The notes under the pieces were generated by a model that saw nothing but the letters and a program-made list of their open reading frames with translations, searched no databases and was not told the origin of the DNA. Made by a program: the position numbers and the translations under genes. From contig NC_065419.1 in the NCBI RefSeq assembly GCF_024362695.1, positions 14,074,678-14,138,677 of the forward strand: a DNA stretch of 64,000 nucleotides. Direction: 5' to 3'. Shown here piece by piece: positions 37,101-52,100 of the stretch. Numbering within the stretch: the first letter of the stretch is position 1; each line of letters opens with the position of its first letter. This DNA comes from Pectinophora gossypiella (Eukaryota > Arthropoda > Insecta > Lepidoptera > Gelechiidae).

Positions 37101-40100
37101 GCCAGGACCAACGGCTTAACGTGCCTTCCGAAGCACGGAGGAGCTCGAGATGTTTTTTTTTGTGGTCACCCATCCTATGACCGGCCTTTGCGAAAGTTGC
37201 TTAACTTCAACAATCGCAGACCGAGCGCGTTTACCGCTGCGCCACCGAGCTCCTCTACAACATAATCTATGTACCGTTTACAATTTTAAACACATTCGCC
37301 AAAATGAAACAGTTTGTTGGCGAAGTCATGCACTCATTACTTACTTACTTATATCTATTACAGCAAGTTTTAAACTTAATTTAATTCTTAAATGCTACAA
37401 ATCTACCAACTATTCAATATGACTGACCATAAATAGTAGACTATTAGGTATATCCCATACTACGGTCTATTATATACCTATAGTTTGGAGTCTTCATGTC
37501 TTATTTAACTTAACACGGGCCAAACAGTCGTTAAGTGGACAAACATCGAGCTAGGTTTGCGCAACGCCATCCAATATTGACTCTAGTTAGAGGACGAACT
37601 TGCGCAGTGTCACTGCTATACTATAAGTAAATACAGGCTTGTAAGTTTAAAAGCTTTATGTCGGTGTAAATTTGTTACAAGTTTCGTGAAATACAGCTGG
37701 GTGTCTCGACGAATAGTTAAAGTGTTTCTGGGAGTAGGTAAGTGTCGTATTTTGACATAGGAATCAGCAGGGTCTGCATGACAACCGGACATGACATGAC
37801 ATAGCAGCGAATGCTATCTACGTAGATAAATCTAACGGCTATTGGTCGAAAAATAAATAGAACAGAATCTAAATAACCATAAAAAAGAACTCTTTTCTAT
37901 ATAATTGTTATAATGCGTTTGTAAACTCGTTTGCCCATCTTTAAAAGTGGAATTCCTCAACAAAAGCGAGCGGGATGAGTTGTCCTAATTAACGTTATCA
38001 AGAGATAACAGCGGCGCCTGCGCCTATGCTCGGCCGACTTTTCCAGTGCTCATCTTACAACAAATGAATAAAACATTCAGCAGTTCATGATGCCAACATT
38101 AATTTTTTTTTTTTTGTATTTTTAATGTGATTTAAGTGCATTCAAGAGTTTTTGTATTGTATTTAATAGGAAAATAAAGTGATTTTTTTTAGATTATGTT
38201 TTTACAAGATTTAAAATATTTTTTAATAACAGGCTCCTTCAGTTTCCATACTTTTTCATTTCCATAATATAATAGCGTAGGTAAATGGAACACGTAGAGA
38301 AGTTAAATGAATTTGATAAAGTTAGGACATTAAAAGGCAAGTTAAGCCGATGGTCCCGGTTATTATTTACTGATGTAAGTACGTAGTCGTTACATGAGTC
38401 ATGTCAGGGGCCTATGGCGGCTCAATAATAACCCTGACACCAGGGTTGATGGGGATCCACCTCACGATCCACACGACAGAAGAAGATTGATAAATAATTC
38501 GTGTAATTGAATTTATGGCCTTCAGAAAGAAGAATAGTTGTGATATTCATAAGTCAAAACAAAAAAATGTTTACCTAGCAAACTATCTGATAAAATCAGG
38601 ATTATGATACAACAGGTCACGTTCGGACCATGCGTGTCATCTCCAAGAGTTATCAAAAATCTAACCTTAAAACGTGAACAATAAGAAAACCACAGTCATG
38701 TGTAAGTAAGTACATTATTTTTATAATTATAAAATGCTATTCATTCGTCATAAATATTCTCTATTTAGAAGCTCTTCATCATCAATTTAAGAGCCACGCT
38801 TTGTAGATTTTCCATTCCAGTCTATCAAAAGCCAATTCCATGACTTCCGTATAAGACACGACGTTAACATTTTATATAATCTGTTCCATGTAAGCTCTTC
38901 TTCCCCTTCCTCTCTTTCCTTCTAGCTTTCCTTCTATGATGTTTTTAATAAATTCGTCGTGTCTAAGCGTATGTGTTTAGAAGCTAGAAAAAATATTTTT
39001 TAAATAAGTTATTTAAGTACCTTGTAACTGTGTGGTATACTTCATCTCACATAGATCAAACAACAATGGTAAACGGACTTAGTACAAAGAGCCTAGTATA
39101 GTTAGTTACTGGTTGACGATTTCCCTCATTCAGCGCTTATCGCTATCGACCCACTAGTCGATTAATTCTTTCAAATATTTTTCCTGTCAGACGACGCCCT
39201 GAGCCGAGGTTTGCGCCCAACTTGACACCCTCAGGCCTGTTGTCTTAAACGTTGTACCGGGTGAGAGCCTTCAGCGCTCCCCATTTGTCCGACCAAGTAG
39301 TTAATGCCATCTGCAGCAAATCTACAATAAGTCACGTTAAAAAAAAAGGTACAGTTACTGGGCACAGAATTCCCTTAAAGTTGTAAGACCGAATGTTCTA
39401 CTAAGATCCAAACCATGGTTTAACTGGACATCTTGGCCCGAGGAGGTAAAATCAAACAGAAAGAATGAAGCTTGCTTACGTCACATATCAACTGTGTGAC
39501 TTTGTACTGATATTATTATTACAAATATTTTTAGTAAAATACCTACGCATGTGTAATGTGTATGTCTTTTTTCACTTATGACATTTATTGAAAATACAAC
39601 TGAATTTATACCACGGTGACAAGTCTTGTTATGATAATATTGATGCGTTTATCGCGACAGTTACGTTTGGCTTAAAATAAACTTAATGTTTGTTCAGAAA
39701 TAATGTGTATAATTTGTGCCAAAACTCGTTAAATTGTTTTTTTTTTTATTTCCCATTCGCTTGAAATTGATTCTTGTAGTAGTAGAATTTATGTATTAAA
39801 TTGTTATAAAGATATGTATCTTGTAATCGTATTTGGCCAAATATAACTTGTCAGTTCGTCACTCGCTTCAACTCGCTTGTCAAATTTAAATATTCAGTGT
39901 GCATTTAAGTAATATTTGTCACGCCAATTTACCGCCAATGCGCTGCCGCGGGTGGTGACATATTCTCCAAAAATAGCTTTAAACGTGTTCCTTTACGCCT
40001 CTCCCAACCCCACAAACACCGACAGACGGTATACAATCTGTTGACAGGACAATTCACACCCATGTTACGAAGTGTTAAGTGCGCCAGCGGACAGACGGAC

Positions 40101-43100
40101 ACAGTTTATTATAGCAAGACCTGGTTTTAGAAGGTCATAAACATATTTTTTATGAACCTACAGGTTGATAGATTCATGCGTTTTCCTAGTGTTATGAAGA
40201 GAAATGTTTTAATATTTCATGTGAACAGAGTTAGACACGGTTGGAAGTGAGTCTTCGTTTTTGCTCTTGATTTTTTTTACAACTTATACATACATACATA
40301 AACTCACGCCTATTTCCCACCGGGGTAAGCAGAGACTGGAATTTTATTTGCCTTTTTTTAAGTTATAAATAATGTAAGATAGGACTTAAGTAGAATCTTG
40401 ATTTTTCAAAGTGTAAGTAATCGATAATAAGTGGAATATAAGTTTTGTTGACAAAAGTGTATGCTAAATAAAACAAATATAAACAGCTTATATATGTCCC
40501 ACTGCTGGACAAAGGCCTTCCCTCAATCAACCGGAGGGGTTATGGAGCATACTCTACCACGCTGCTTCACTGCGGGTTGGTGGAGGTGTTTTTACGGCTA
40601 ATAGCCGGGACCAACGGCTTAACGTGCCCACCGAAACACGGAATCAACTTACTTATTCAGACAATCAGGTGATTCAAGTCTGAAAAGTCCTTACCAAGCA
40701 AAGGACAGTCTCACAAAGTGATTTCGAGAATGTCCCCATCGGGAATCGAACCCGGATCTCCATCAGGAGCTAAATATTTTAGTTAAAACTTTCCCAGACG
40801 TTTGCAACGGGTTTAAGAAGGGCGCAGTACAATGCACCTACCATTATTCATTTCTTCTCGATCTAAAGTCTCGCAGATGGTTTTAAATGAGAGGCGGTAC
40901 GGTTAGCAAAGACAAATAAGTTTAAATTCTCCTTTTTACCAGGTTTTTTTTGACGTGACTTATTGTAGATTTGCCGCAGATGGCATTAACTACTTGGTCA
41001 GACAAATGGGGAGCGCTGAAGGCTGTCACCCGGTACAACGTTTAAGACAACAGGCCTGAGGGTGCCCAGTTGGACGTGAACCTCGGCTCAGGGCGTCGTC
41101 TGAGAGGAAAAATATTTGAAAGAATTAATCGACCCTAGTGGGTAGATAGCGATAAGCGCTGATTGAGGGAAATACATACCTTGTTTTCGGAATCTAAAAC
41201 ACTACCTATATTCTACATCTGAGATTGTTTTGAAAAACGTAAAAACGCGATATATTTCTTAATACTCAATTCATTGCTACCACGGATTTAATTAATAAGA
41301 AGCTCGATAACTTTAAGTTACCAGTATTACATAAAGCGTACATTAAGTAGGTATTTAATTGCCGACAGTTTAGCATTCCTCTGTGCTGTGTATCGGAGAT
41401 CGCATTAAGGGAACCTCATCTTTGAGGCGCCGCGACCGGTTTGGATAACAGAATGTATTACCGGACTACTTTAGATTGAGCATTTGGGTTCAGATGTGAA
41501 ATAGATGGAACAAAAAACAAAAAGCAGTGACAGTGATGTGTATAAGAACACGTGATCAAAGTGTCTTCCCCTTAAATTAATCTAAGATGAGTCAGTGGAC
41601 AAACTCTTAGGAAATAATATTTTATTTAATAGGTTAAAGATAAATTGCTTATTAGCTTGTAGGCTAGATTGTATTATTGTGAAGCATTACTTTATTCCAA
41701 TGCTTCATTAAAAAAAATAGATTCAGAATTTAAACTTATAGGTATTTGTTGAATATGTTGAGTTTAAATTGACGATTCAAAGTGTAATTATGTTACCAAC
41801 TGAATAAAGATATTTTTGAATTTTGAAAAAGTCGATCTTCCGTGGGCTTTACGAGGAGGAGGGTCATGTGAAATGGGTAAGAGAAGAATAATCATCTGGC
41901 AACCAATTATTAATGTTCAGCCATCATTATTTTAAGAGCCACGCTCTGGGGGGTTAAAAAGGCCACACCGAAGCTATTCACCTAAAAAGCAATATTGCTA
42001 TTTGATATTTGCTTGCAATGCTCACTTATTTTTATATGCGCAAATGTCAAATTGTAATATTGCTTTTTTTAGATGAATTGCTTCGATGTGGCCTATTTAA
42101 CCCCCCTGGTCGGTGTAGTATTTTCCATGCTACTTTTTAAAGGGAAAATAGGGTAGTGGTTTCCCTCTTCCCTTCCAAGTAATTTACTCTGTTTGACGCG
42201 AGTGGGATGACGCCCAGAGTAGTCTATTTCAAAGCTGCGCAAGCCGAAATTGTAGCTAATGCCCTGTGCCGAGGTTTCTTGCAGCTATTTTTGCTCGGCT
42301 GTACAGGCTGAGAAGCAGCAGTAGTTTTAGGTGGATGAGTCGCTCGGAAAAATAAATAAATAATAGTGATATTATAAAAAAAATACTATTTAGAGTTTTA
42401 ACTATGTCACCATTACAAGAAAGACATTTTGGAGTTTTGAGGTAAGTAGGGAATTGGCTACTGAGTAAGTAGGTAGTGCGAAATTACAAACAAGGTAACG
42501 TCTTTTCTTCTTCTATCGTGTGGGTTGTGAGGTGGGGTATCAACCCCATCAACCCTGGTATCTAGAGTTACTATCGAGCCGCCAAAGGCCCCTGGCATAG
42601 CTCAAGGTAAGGTAAAAAAGTCCTTATAGCCTAATCTATGGTTTACTTCGAATTTTCTTTCCTTTGTCTTTCACGTAATAGGTACTTCACTCAATATTCC
42701 AAGTCGTAGCGATCATTTTAATCTCATCAAGTCATAGCACCGCAGCGTGGCTAATTCGTAATAATCGCTCGATTCGTGACCGATCTCTTATGATGCCACA
42801 TTAAACACAGGCTCCACGACAAACCGCTCCTTATCCCACCTTTTTAAGACTCAAAATCTTTTAAAATCCGGTTGAAAAACCTGAAGATCTCAGAGATATC
42901 CTCACGAAGAAATTGACGGTTATTATAAAGGGGTAAGGTAGAGTTTTGAAGTGATGTAAGTAAAAGATTATAGCTTGATTCGTTCAGGTTGTATGGGTCT
43001 TTTGAGGTTGATTGTGCTTCGGGTTTCGAAGTCGAACATTAATTGTTACGTCTAATGGTGATGAAGTAAAGAATTTCGATATGTGAGAGTTGAATGAGAT

Positions 43101-46100
43101 TTCTTTGAATCTATTTTGATTGGGAAACTGTTCTTTTAGGCGGTCTGAGTTTTTTTCTACGAAAATGCTCTATGTGATTTCAACAACAACGTTTTTAGGG
43201 TGTTGTTGCTGCGGCTGCCTCGCTACTGTAGCGGCTCGGATATGTTCGCTGAAGCTCGTGTCGACTGCTTTTGTGCGAATTCTATTTGCTTCGATCCTGA
43301 TACACTTCTCTTGCTTCCTCCACATTCATCAATCGTTTAAATGTGATAAAATATGGTACTTAAATTTACAAATTTTACGAATTATGATAAACTTATTGTA
43401 GACAGTTTGTGTCATGTTATCACACAATTCATCTTCATTTCCGTCATTCGTCTCCGTGGTGTAGTGGTAAGAGCGTTGGTCTCTCTATCCCGGGTTCCGG
43501 GTTCGAAGTTCGACTGCATTGGAAACAGCACCGGTACCTATATTATCGTAAAGCCAAAAAGAATAACATTAATTGCACAATTATCAGCCGAAAGTAAAAG
43601 GAGACAAGGACAGATATCGACAATACAATAGCTTTCAATTAAATATTATTGCCATTGATAACATTTGATAAGAGATAACCTGATAATGCCGTAGTACGAA
43701 ACCAGCTGTTTGATAACAAGAATTTCAGCGTGTTGTAAACTGTTATCAGAAAGAAAGAAAGAAAGAAACGTTTATTATAAAGGGAGCAGTAACAAATATA
43801 AAACAAATAACAAATATATAATATAAAACACGGAGTATCACAGTCCTTATTATAGAGAGAAGCTGGTGGAAATCCGGTGGGACCTTCTTCTTCTATCGTG
43901 TGGGTTGTGAGGTCGATTACCAACCCCATCAACCCTGGTGTCAGGGTTACTATTGAACCGCCACAGGCCCCTAGGACATGACTCATGTAACGACTACGTA
44001 CTTACATCAGCTGGCTTAACGTGCTTTCCGCTGGCTTAACGTGACTGGACTATCAGGTGATCAGCCTGTAATGTCCCATCCAAACTAGGAACCACAAAGT
44101 ATTATTTGTGATATGTCCCCACCGGGAATCGAACCCGGGACTTCCGGATCGTGAGCCCAATGCTCAACCACTGGACCACGGAGGTCGTTAATCTCCAACA
44201 GACTTCACATATTCACATCAATAGATTTCTAAATCCAAAACTATAAACGCGAAGAGTCATAAATTGTTACTCGCAGTAAAGTCCCAATTAATGTGATGGC
44301 GTGATGGAGAGCAGTAGGCATGATTCAATCTGGCTGTTTATGGCTTCTAAATCAAGTTTTGGAAGCGAGGCAGCTGGGTACCTAAGTACGATTTTGTTGA
44401 TTTTGGGACGCATAGAATCACTACATAGTATAAAACAAAGTCGCTTATTCTGTCCCTATATCCCTATGTACGCTTAAATCTTTAAAACTACACAACGGAT
44501 TTTGATGCGGTTTTTTTAATAGATAGAGTGATTCAAGAGGTAGGTTTATATGTATAATAACATCCATTAAATAGTGGAGAAATACTGTTATTTTTGAGGT
44601 TTTTAATGTGATGTCGTAAATATTTTAATTTTTTCCTTAAATGTATTTTTTTTCCTCAGTAAATGCGTGTCGGTTATGTTACCTAACCTGTATTGGGCTG
44701 GCGTTTCCTTCGCGGTGTGGAAGTTAGACAGGCAGTCGCTTCTGTAAAAAAATCGGACCTGTCAAATCTTCGGGTTAGGTTAGCGGACCCCGTCAAAAAC
44801 GGGATAACGCTAGGCAGAAGATGATGTTGTTTTTCCTTTTTTTCAATCCTAAACCGATTTAATGCCTAATTGGCACATTTGCCCTCGTTATAACACACAT
44901 ATATAAACTCACGCCTATTTCCCACCGGGGTGAGCAGATACTATGGAATTCCATTTGCTTCGATCCTGACACACTTCTCTTGCTTCCTCCACGCTGTAGT
45001 GCCGTATTTCTTTCAGCCTGCGGATTAGTTACGGGGACCCGTTTTATAGTTTGTGTAGTAAGTATTGGATACAGCGCCATCTCGGATTGTTCAATGTAAG
45101 GTCCGGGGACCATCGACTTGCTATCGTTGGTTGCCATGAATCGATTGTTGCTTCTCGCCGGTTGAATCGTAATGAACCTTTTCTAAGGACATCTCCAATT
45201 TGGTCAATGTCCGTCCCTTTATAAGTCTGTTATAAACCTACTAACAGACTACTGGAATTACACATACATACATACATAAACTCACGCCCGTAATCCCTAA
45301 TGGGGTGGGCAGAGCCACAAGTAATCAAAGACAACTTGCAGCCACTGTTGATACGATGTTGTAAGCTGGATATGATGAACCTTATGGCTTACTACTGGAA
45401 TTAGTTTCGCGGTATCGGCGCCGTACTATCAAAATAAACGCGATCTAAGCGTGTTTTTATTAACAAGGCCTCGTCACTCGCCGCGTGTGCTTACACAGCG
45501 GTGTAACACTTTGATGTGATAGGTATTCTCTAGGGCTGCAAGAGTTTAAAAATACAATAAAAGAATTGTACACGTGTATATGTCGTGGCCAGATCTTAGA
45601 ATTTCTCCTAAAGTGGATCGTATGGTTTCCCTCAATCAGCGCTTATCGCTATCGACCCACTAGAGTCGATTAATTCTTTCAAATATTCTTCAGACGACGC
45701 CCTGAGCCGAGGTTCGCGCGCAACTGGGCACCCTCAGGCCTGTTGTCTTAAATTTTGTACCTGGCGAAAGCCCTCAGCGCTCTCCATTTGTCCGGCCAAG
45801 TAGTTAATGCCATCTACAATAAGTCACGTCAAAAAAAAAGGATCGTATGGTAACACAGGTGACTGAGCCCGTCGCCCATACGAATAACATATTTTTTTTG
45901 TATAACATATTCATAGGGGTAATCAGAGGTACATCCACCGCAATATCCACCCTAGCACCCTCACCGAGCTTTCTACTAGACTAACGTGATAGACGGTGAG
46001 CCGTATTACCGTCTATAATGGTCGAACCAAATGTGTTAGTGAAAACTGCACTTAAGATAAACAATACAACACAACAGTTAACAACACATAAATGTGTAAT

Positions 46101-49100
46101 GATAAACTCACGCGCATGCTCCCTAATGGGTCTGGCACAGTTGATACGAAGTCCTAAAATGGATGCTATGAATCGTATGGTAACACAGGGGATTTAATAT
46201 CGCATATACGAATTACAATTGTCCATCAATAAATCACATTCCATGTTTTCGTAACGTCATAGTTTTAAGAATTATTTTTCTATGTTGGCACTCGTTTGGC
46301 TTTCATGTCATGTCCGCGAAGATTAGCAGCCAAACGCGTTTAGTTTTCTGATTTACAATACCAATCAGTTCCACATTATCACGTCATAATTACCCACCAT
46401 AATATAAACTATATATACTCGAGTTCTTATGTCGGATCAAAGCACAACCCTGCGCGTCTGGACGGCACGGATGCGCACACGCAGCCCGTTTACATCAAAG
46501 CCGGGCTGCGCGTGACTTGATGAAGTGATAAATTACCGCCGTGTGAGAGCCACTAAATATTAATTTATACCTTCCTGTTCTACAAGCTATTATGGATCTG
46601 TCAGATGATTTTGCATGGTAGATTTTCCGGATAATTTTGTTACATTTTCAGTCTTTCTAAACGTTAGTATTCTTAGGTTTATTTCATATGAATATTTGAA
46701 ACAGTATCTTCAAGATGGGATTTTCTGTTTATAACTAAAACTCGCTGATTATTTTTTTGTGAGTTAATATTTAAATTATTAAGTATTACTAAAAAACAAA
46801 ACTTCAGCCATACCAATTTAAAACCCTCTAAGTATTAAAACACATAATAACGGGTTCTTACCGCGTTTAAATGGGGATATGAGACTCCCGATATTTCGAC
46901 ACTGTTGCAAGTGCCATGATCACGGGATGACTGATGAGATTGGAGTGGAGTAGGTAGATCTATAATTTTCTACGGGCAGACATATCTGTCTACCTTCTTT
47001 CTTTGCCGCTTGTTAATGTTTTTGATATCGGAATGTTCGGAACCATCTGAACTCGCACCAAACTCACTACGACAAACCGCACTCACTGTGTCCTCACGTT
47101 TTTTCACCACATATGTATAAGTAATTTATACATACTACCCATAACAATTTGAAGATGACAATACACATACATTAATAAGATAACGTCTAGGGTAGGCAGA
47201 TACTACGGAAATCCACTAACTACGGCCCTGACACACCACTTTCGCTTCTTCCACTCTCATCAAAGACTCTACACTCTCTACACTCAATGGACAATTTAAA
47301 TTATTTATAGCTCAAGTACACCCCTCAGATCTCTCCTGCGTGACAGCGCCTTCAAACTTCAAAGCGAATAGATACACGCATCATTGTCACGCGATCAAAC
47401 AGGAGAGGTTAATAACTGAGCTGAAAGACTAATGATTTACAGTGGCTTGGACACGCGGCTAAGTAAGGGCTATATCTTACTGGGACACCATAGTGGCGCC
47501 ACCAACAGAGTGTTTGAATATCGAGGACTTCGACCAATAGCCGTTCGACGACTATCTACTTACGCAATTTTTTCTTTTTTTTGTGTAAGCATTGTAAAAT
47601 AAAAAAAAAAGAAAAGTTTATTGCAGTATCTTTTGGTACATAGTTTATACTGGGTTTGGAGCCACCTTTTAAGCCTTCGTTTATAGATATGCTTGTATTA
47701 GGTGACTCCGTTCTTCCATAACAATGTTCGTAAATTGTACCTTACACTAATTGACAAAACTAAACTAATTGTTTGTTTGTAGTTTAATCAATCAATCAAT
47801 CAATAATACTTTATTGCACAACAACATATACAAAGGACATAAACATACGAATATTACGTACGTTACATACGTTTATTTTATTATTTCATAATTAATGTAC
47901 TGAATGATTGACATACTCATTTTTTTTTCTTACTATTTGCATGTTATAATTTAAATAACTAAAAAAGTAGACCAAATGTTAAATGCTGACCAATTGCAAA
48001 CTGTAATGCCATTTTTATTGCGAGTAAACGATTATGATTATGAGCATTCGTTGCGTTTATTGGTCGATGCCGTCAATATAATTCGCGTCACGCGGGACGC
48101 GTTTGTCATGCAGATCTTGCTGGTGTTATCTTTAGACTTCGTTTGGAAATAAGGCGGTAATAGTTTAGAATAGATAGTTACTTCTTCGGAAACAGGATAC
48201 CTAAGTAAACTTGGTGCTGCTTCCAGTGCAGACCATCTAATTTTAAGTTATACCTGTTATTTTCTTATCCGCTGAAAAGGAAAGGGATAGGTAATCGACA
48301 TGCATAAAAACGTAACACACGTCAATTTTACGCTGTAAACGGCCCTCTCAAAATTTGACATTGGCCAATAACCCGTCAAAATTTTATATAGGTGTTATTG
48401 GCTTAGTTTTTAAGTATGATATTTTTGCTATAGTTGTTAAGAGCTGTTGGTGTCCCAAATCTATATAAATAAAAATGAATTGCTGTTCGTTAGTCTCGCT
48501 AAAACTCGGTAACGGCTGAACCGATTCGGCTAATTTTAGTCTTGAAATATTCGTGGAAGTCCAGGGCAGGTTTAAACGGTGATAAAATATGGAAAAGGGT
48601 GATACGAAGTTCACCGGGTCATCTAGTATTAAATAAATAAATAAAAATTAAATTGATTACACACGTCAAACGGGTTGCATACTAGCACGAGGCCTATTTA
48701 ATTTGATTCGCCCGGGAATATTTCAAAGAACCTCAAAATACAACGCAATATCCGAGCAAAACTAACAATGTTATCTCGTTTTTATCAAAATAATCTTTGA
48801 ATCTTTTTAAGTACTTACTTAACGTAATATCCTGGGTCATAATGTACCGTGCGTGCGTGAACTGTCGCGTGACATCAAAGTTGCGCCGGCGCAACACGCC
48901 GTCTATTTCAGGATCGGGTCATTATTTTTTTGTCCTTGTCCTTTGTACTCTGTATACTTTGTAATAGACCGGAGGAAAAACATTAATGCTTGAAATAATA
49001 ATAAGTATACATACTTACAGCAATTCTTCTTCTATCGTGTGGGTTGTGAGGTGGAGTACCAACTTCATCAACCCTGGTGTCAGGGTCACTATTGAGCCGC

Positions 49101-52100
49101 TAAAGGCCCCTGACATGGCTCATGTAACGTCTACTTACTTACATCAGTTAGTAACCGGGACCAACGGCTTAACGCGCCTTCCGAAGCACGGATCATCTTA
49201 CTTTCGGACAATCAGGTGATCAGCCTGTAATGTCCTCACCAAACTAGGAACCACAAAGTATTTTTTGTGATATGTTCCCACCGGGATTCGAACCCGGGGC
49301 CTCCGGATCGCGAGTCCGACGCTCAACCACTGAGGATGATGATCACAACTCACGCGATAGAAGAAGAGGAGTGTCCTTGCTATAAAAGAGTTTTTACAAC
49401 GGTAACATTACAGGGAACGGCACATACGGATTATTGTTATAAACAGTACATTCGTTACCTAAGCATTCATAAAGCGTGTCACACACATGGTCACACATTA
49501 ACCTCGGCTCGTATTTATTTATCTTCGTGATGTCATATTTCAATCAGTAGGTGGGTCCAAGTACGACCAACTGTTTGTTCAAGTTATAAATAAACAGTAC
49601 TAAGAACTGAATGGATTACTCAAGTTATATAAACATCCTTATCAATTGAGAGGTAGAGTATCGTTACGCTTAAGGTAGAAATGGGATAATGTTTGACTCA
49701 ATAAAGGCCCGGGTTTATCCGATATTTCAAAAGCACTCGATAGACAAATGTTTGATAAGAAAACAAAGCTGGGAGTAGTTCGAGAGGAGGCTTTACAATA
49801 TGAATGAAAATATTACACACCATACATACATACATAAACTCACGCCCGTATTCTCCGAAGGGGTGGGCAGAACTACAAATAGGTAATCAAGAAACTATTT
49901 GAAAAAAAGAAAGGAAAGAAAGAAACATTTATTACTTCCGAACACCACAGACACAGACAGACAGGTACATTACATTCAACACAGGACAGAAACCACACGG
50001 AAATCAATACACAGAAAAAAAAACCAAACAAAAAGAAAACCAAGTTCAAAAAAACAAAAAAGAAGAAAAACAAATCAAAATCACACACATGCAGCCACTT
50101 TTGATACATAGTCCTAAGGTGGATAATGATGAATCGTATGATGAAAATAATATTTGTGACTTTCTATCGTGTGGGTTGTGAGGTGGATCCTACCTCAGCA
50201 ACTTTGGTGATAGGGTTACTATTGACCAGTGAGGTTCCCAAAGTGGGAAAGTTCCCAAATCTCTTTAAAAGTAAGGACACAGGCCGCTTTTCTTCTTCAA
50301 ATCGTTCTTTCTCGTACTCTGTTCGTATCTGGCTGGCAACCCTACGGTTAAGTTGTAAACAGATTAGCTCTCGTAGTTTTTAATTATTTAAATTAATTTA
50401 TCGTATATAAATTCATAAAAAACCAATTTCGTCATAATATTCTTATCATATTTTAACAATATTGTATAAATTTGTGTGGTTATAAGTGCTATAAGGCGTT
50501 TAAATTGTGATAAGTGTCTTTGTGTCAGTTAAACCGTTACAAACTCAAAAGTGCGAATCTTTTCGGAATCTATAGTGCATTCTAAATACTTATTAAAGAA
50601 TAACGATTATCAAAATTGTAAGTAACTACCACTCTTTCTTTAGTGGCTTCTCACTGAAACGTTTACTTTTCTTTTTTCTTTTTGTTGCTTTAAAACACTA
50701 TGAGTACTATGTCTTCTATGACTACTCGCAGTGTGGCAGCTCGTAAGCTAGAAGATCAATTAAAGCTGGCTTTACTAGAACTTAAGAATTCTAAAGCGTT
50801 ATGTGAGCAGCTACTATCAGAGAGAGAGGATAGCGAGAAGGAGGTATTAGTCATACTAGAACAAAATAAACAATTAAAGAGTGAGATGGCGGCTTTACAT
50901 CAGCGTTTAAATGATGTGGAAGACCAAAATGACCAGCTACAAAGAACGGTGCATGTGTTTGACCGGAGCTGCGATGAGTTTGAGACCGCCCTCAAGCGCA
51001 CCGTTGTTCTGGAACGCGAGCTGCGCGACGCGCATAAACAAATATCGGACTTTGAACTCGCGGATAGTACTTTTAAAACGTCTCAGACACAATCGCTGTT
51101 TGACGAGCTGATCATAGACTCACCTGACTTGGTCCCTGCCGCCACCCCATCTCACGAGGTGTTGTGTTCAAAGAGTAACCTCACTTGTGACTCACCACAA
51201 GCATCAACTTCACACCATCACTTGTTTAATACGGGGCAACATCTATTGAACGAAATTAATACTTGTACCGTAACGTTAGAAAACCAAACAAAAAAATATG
51301 AGTGTGAAATTGATCAGCTCCAGGCACAGATAAAAAAACTGACAAAATCCTTAGAATATATGACACTGGACTACGAAGTAGCTCAGAAAACTATTCGAAA
51401 GCACGAGCTGGCCGCTGATAAGATAGTGAGTTTGAGTTTTCACAACGCGGAACGCTTCGATTCACTAATTAATCGTCAGTATAGATGCAAGCATTCATCC
51501 TCGCAGACTGAGCGGCTTGCTCGGGTTTCCGAATCCTCCCCTCTGTCCGCGCCTGCGCCGGCCCATCAGCTGGTACCGGCGCCGCAGGACTTGCTCCTCA
51601 CACCTATTGATAATGACAATAATACGTCCTTCTCGTCGGCGACCGGGCAGGCGGCGCCCGCGCCGGTAAACAAAGCGCAAAATATTATTATGTTTAGTGA
51701 CGAAATTGGCAAATCAATGGGTTTACAACTTAGCCATTTCTTGAGGCGGGCAGTAATTAATAATTGTATGCCGGGTGCCTCCTATTTAGACATTTTAAAA
51801 AGAATAATTTCATATCAATTCTCACAAAATAGTACAATCATAATCTTGGCCGGTAGGAGAGGTAACGCGAACAAAGAACTACTTACTCATTATATTTCCT
51901 TACTTAACAGCCTACCGAATGTAGCACAAGTGATTTTGTTTGCATTGCCTTTCAGCCAAAGTCAGCTAAAAACCGAAAATAAGTTTAGACATGATCTAAA
52001 CCTGACGTTGCATACTTTAGTATGCGATTATTATAATAAGTTTCAGTTTATTGATACGAATTCCTATGTTAGGAATTTTTATTTGACCAAAGATAGATAT

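Noticed and set aside
43120..43401. 93-codon open frame with a Cys-rich start
   Set aside because: Overlaps a LINE 3' scrap and has no support; likely chance.
49873..50111. Opposed open frames, one Lys-rich and one Phe-rich
   Set aside because: Both are translations of an A-rich low-complexity tract.
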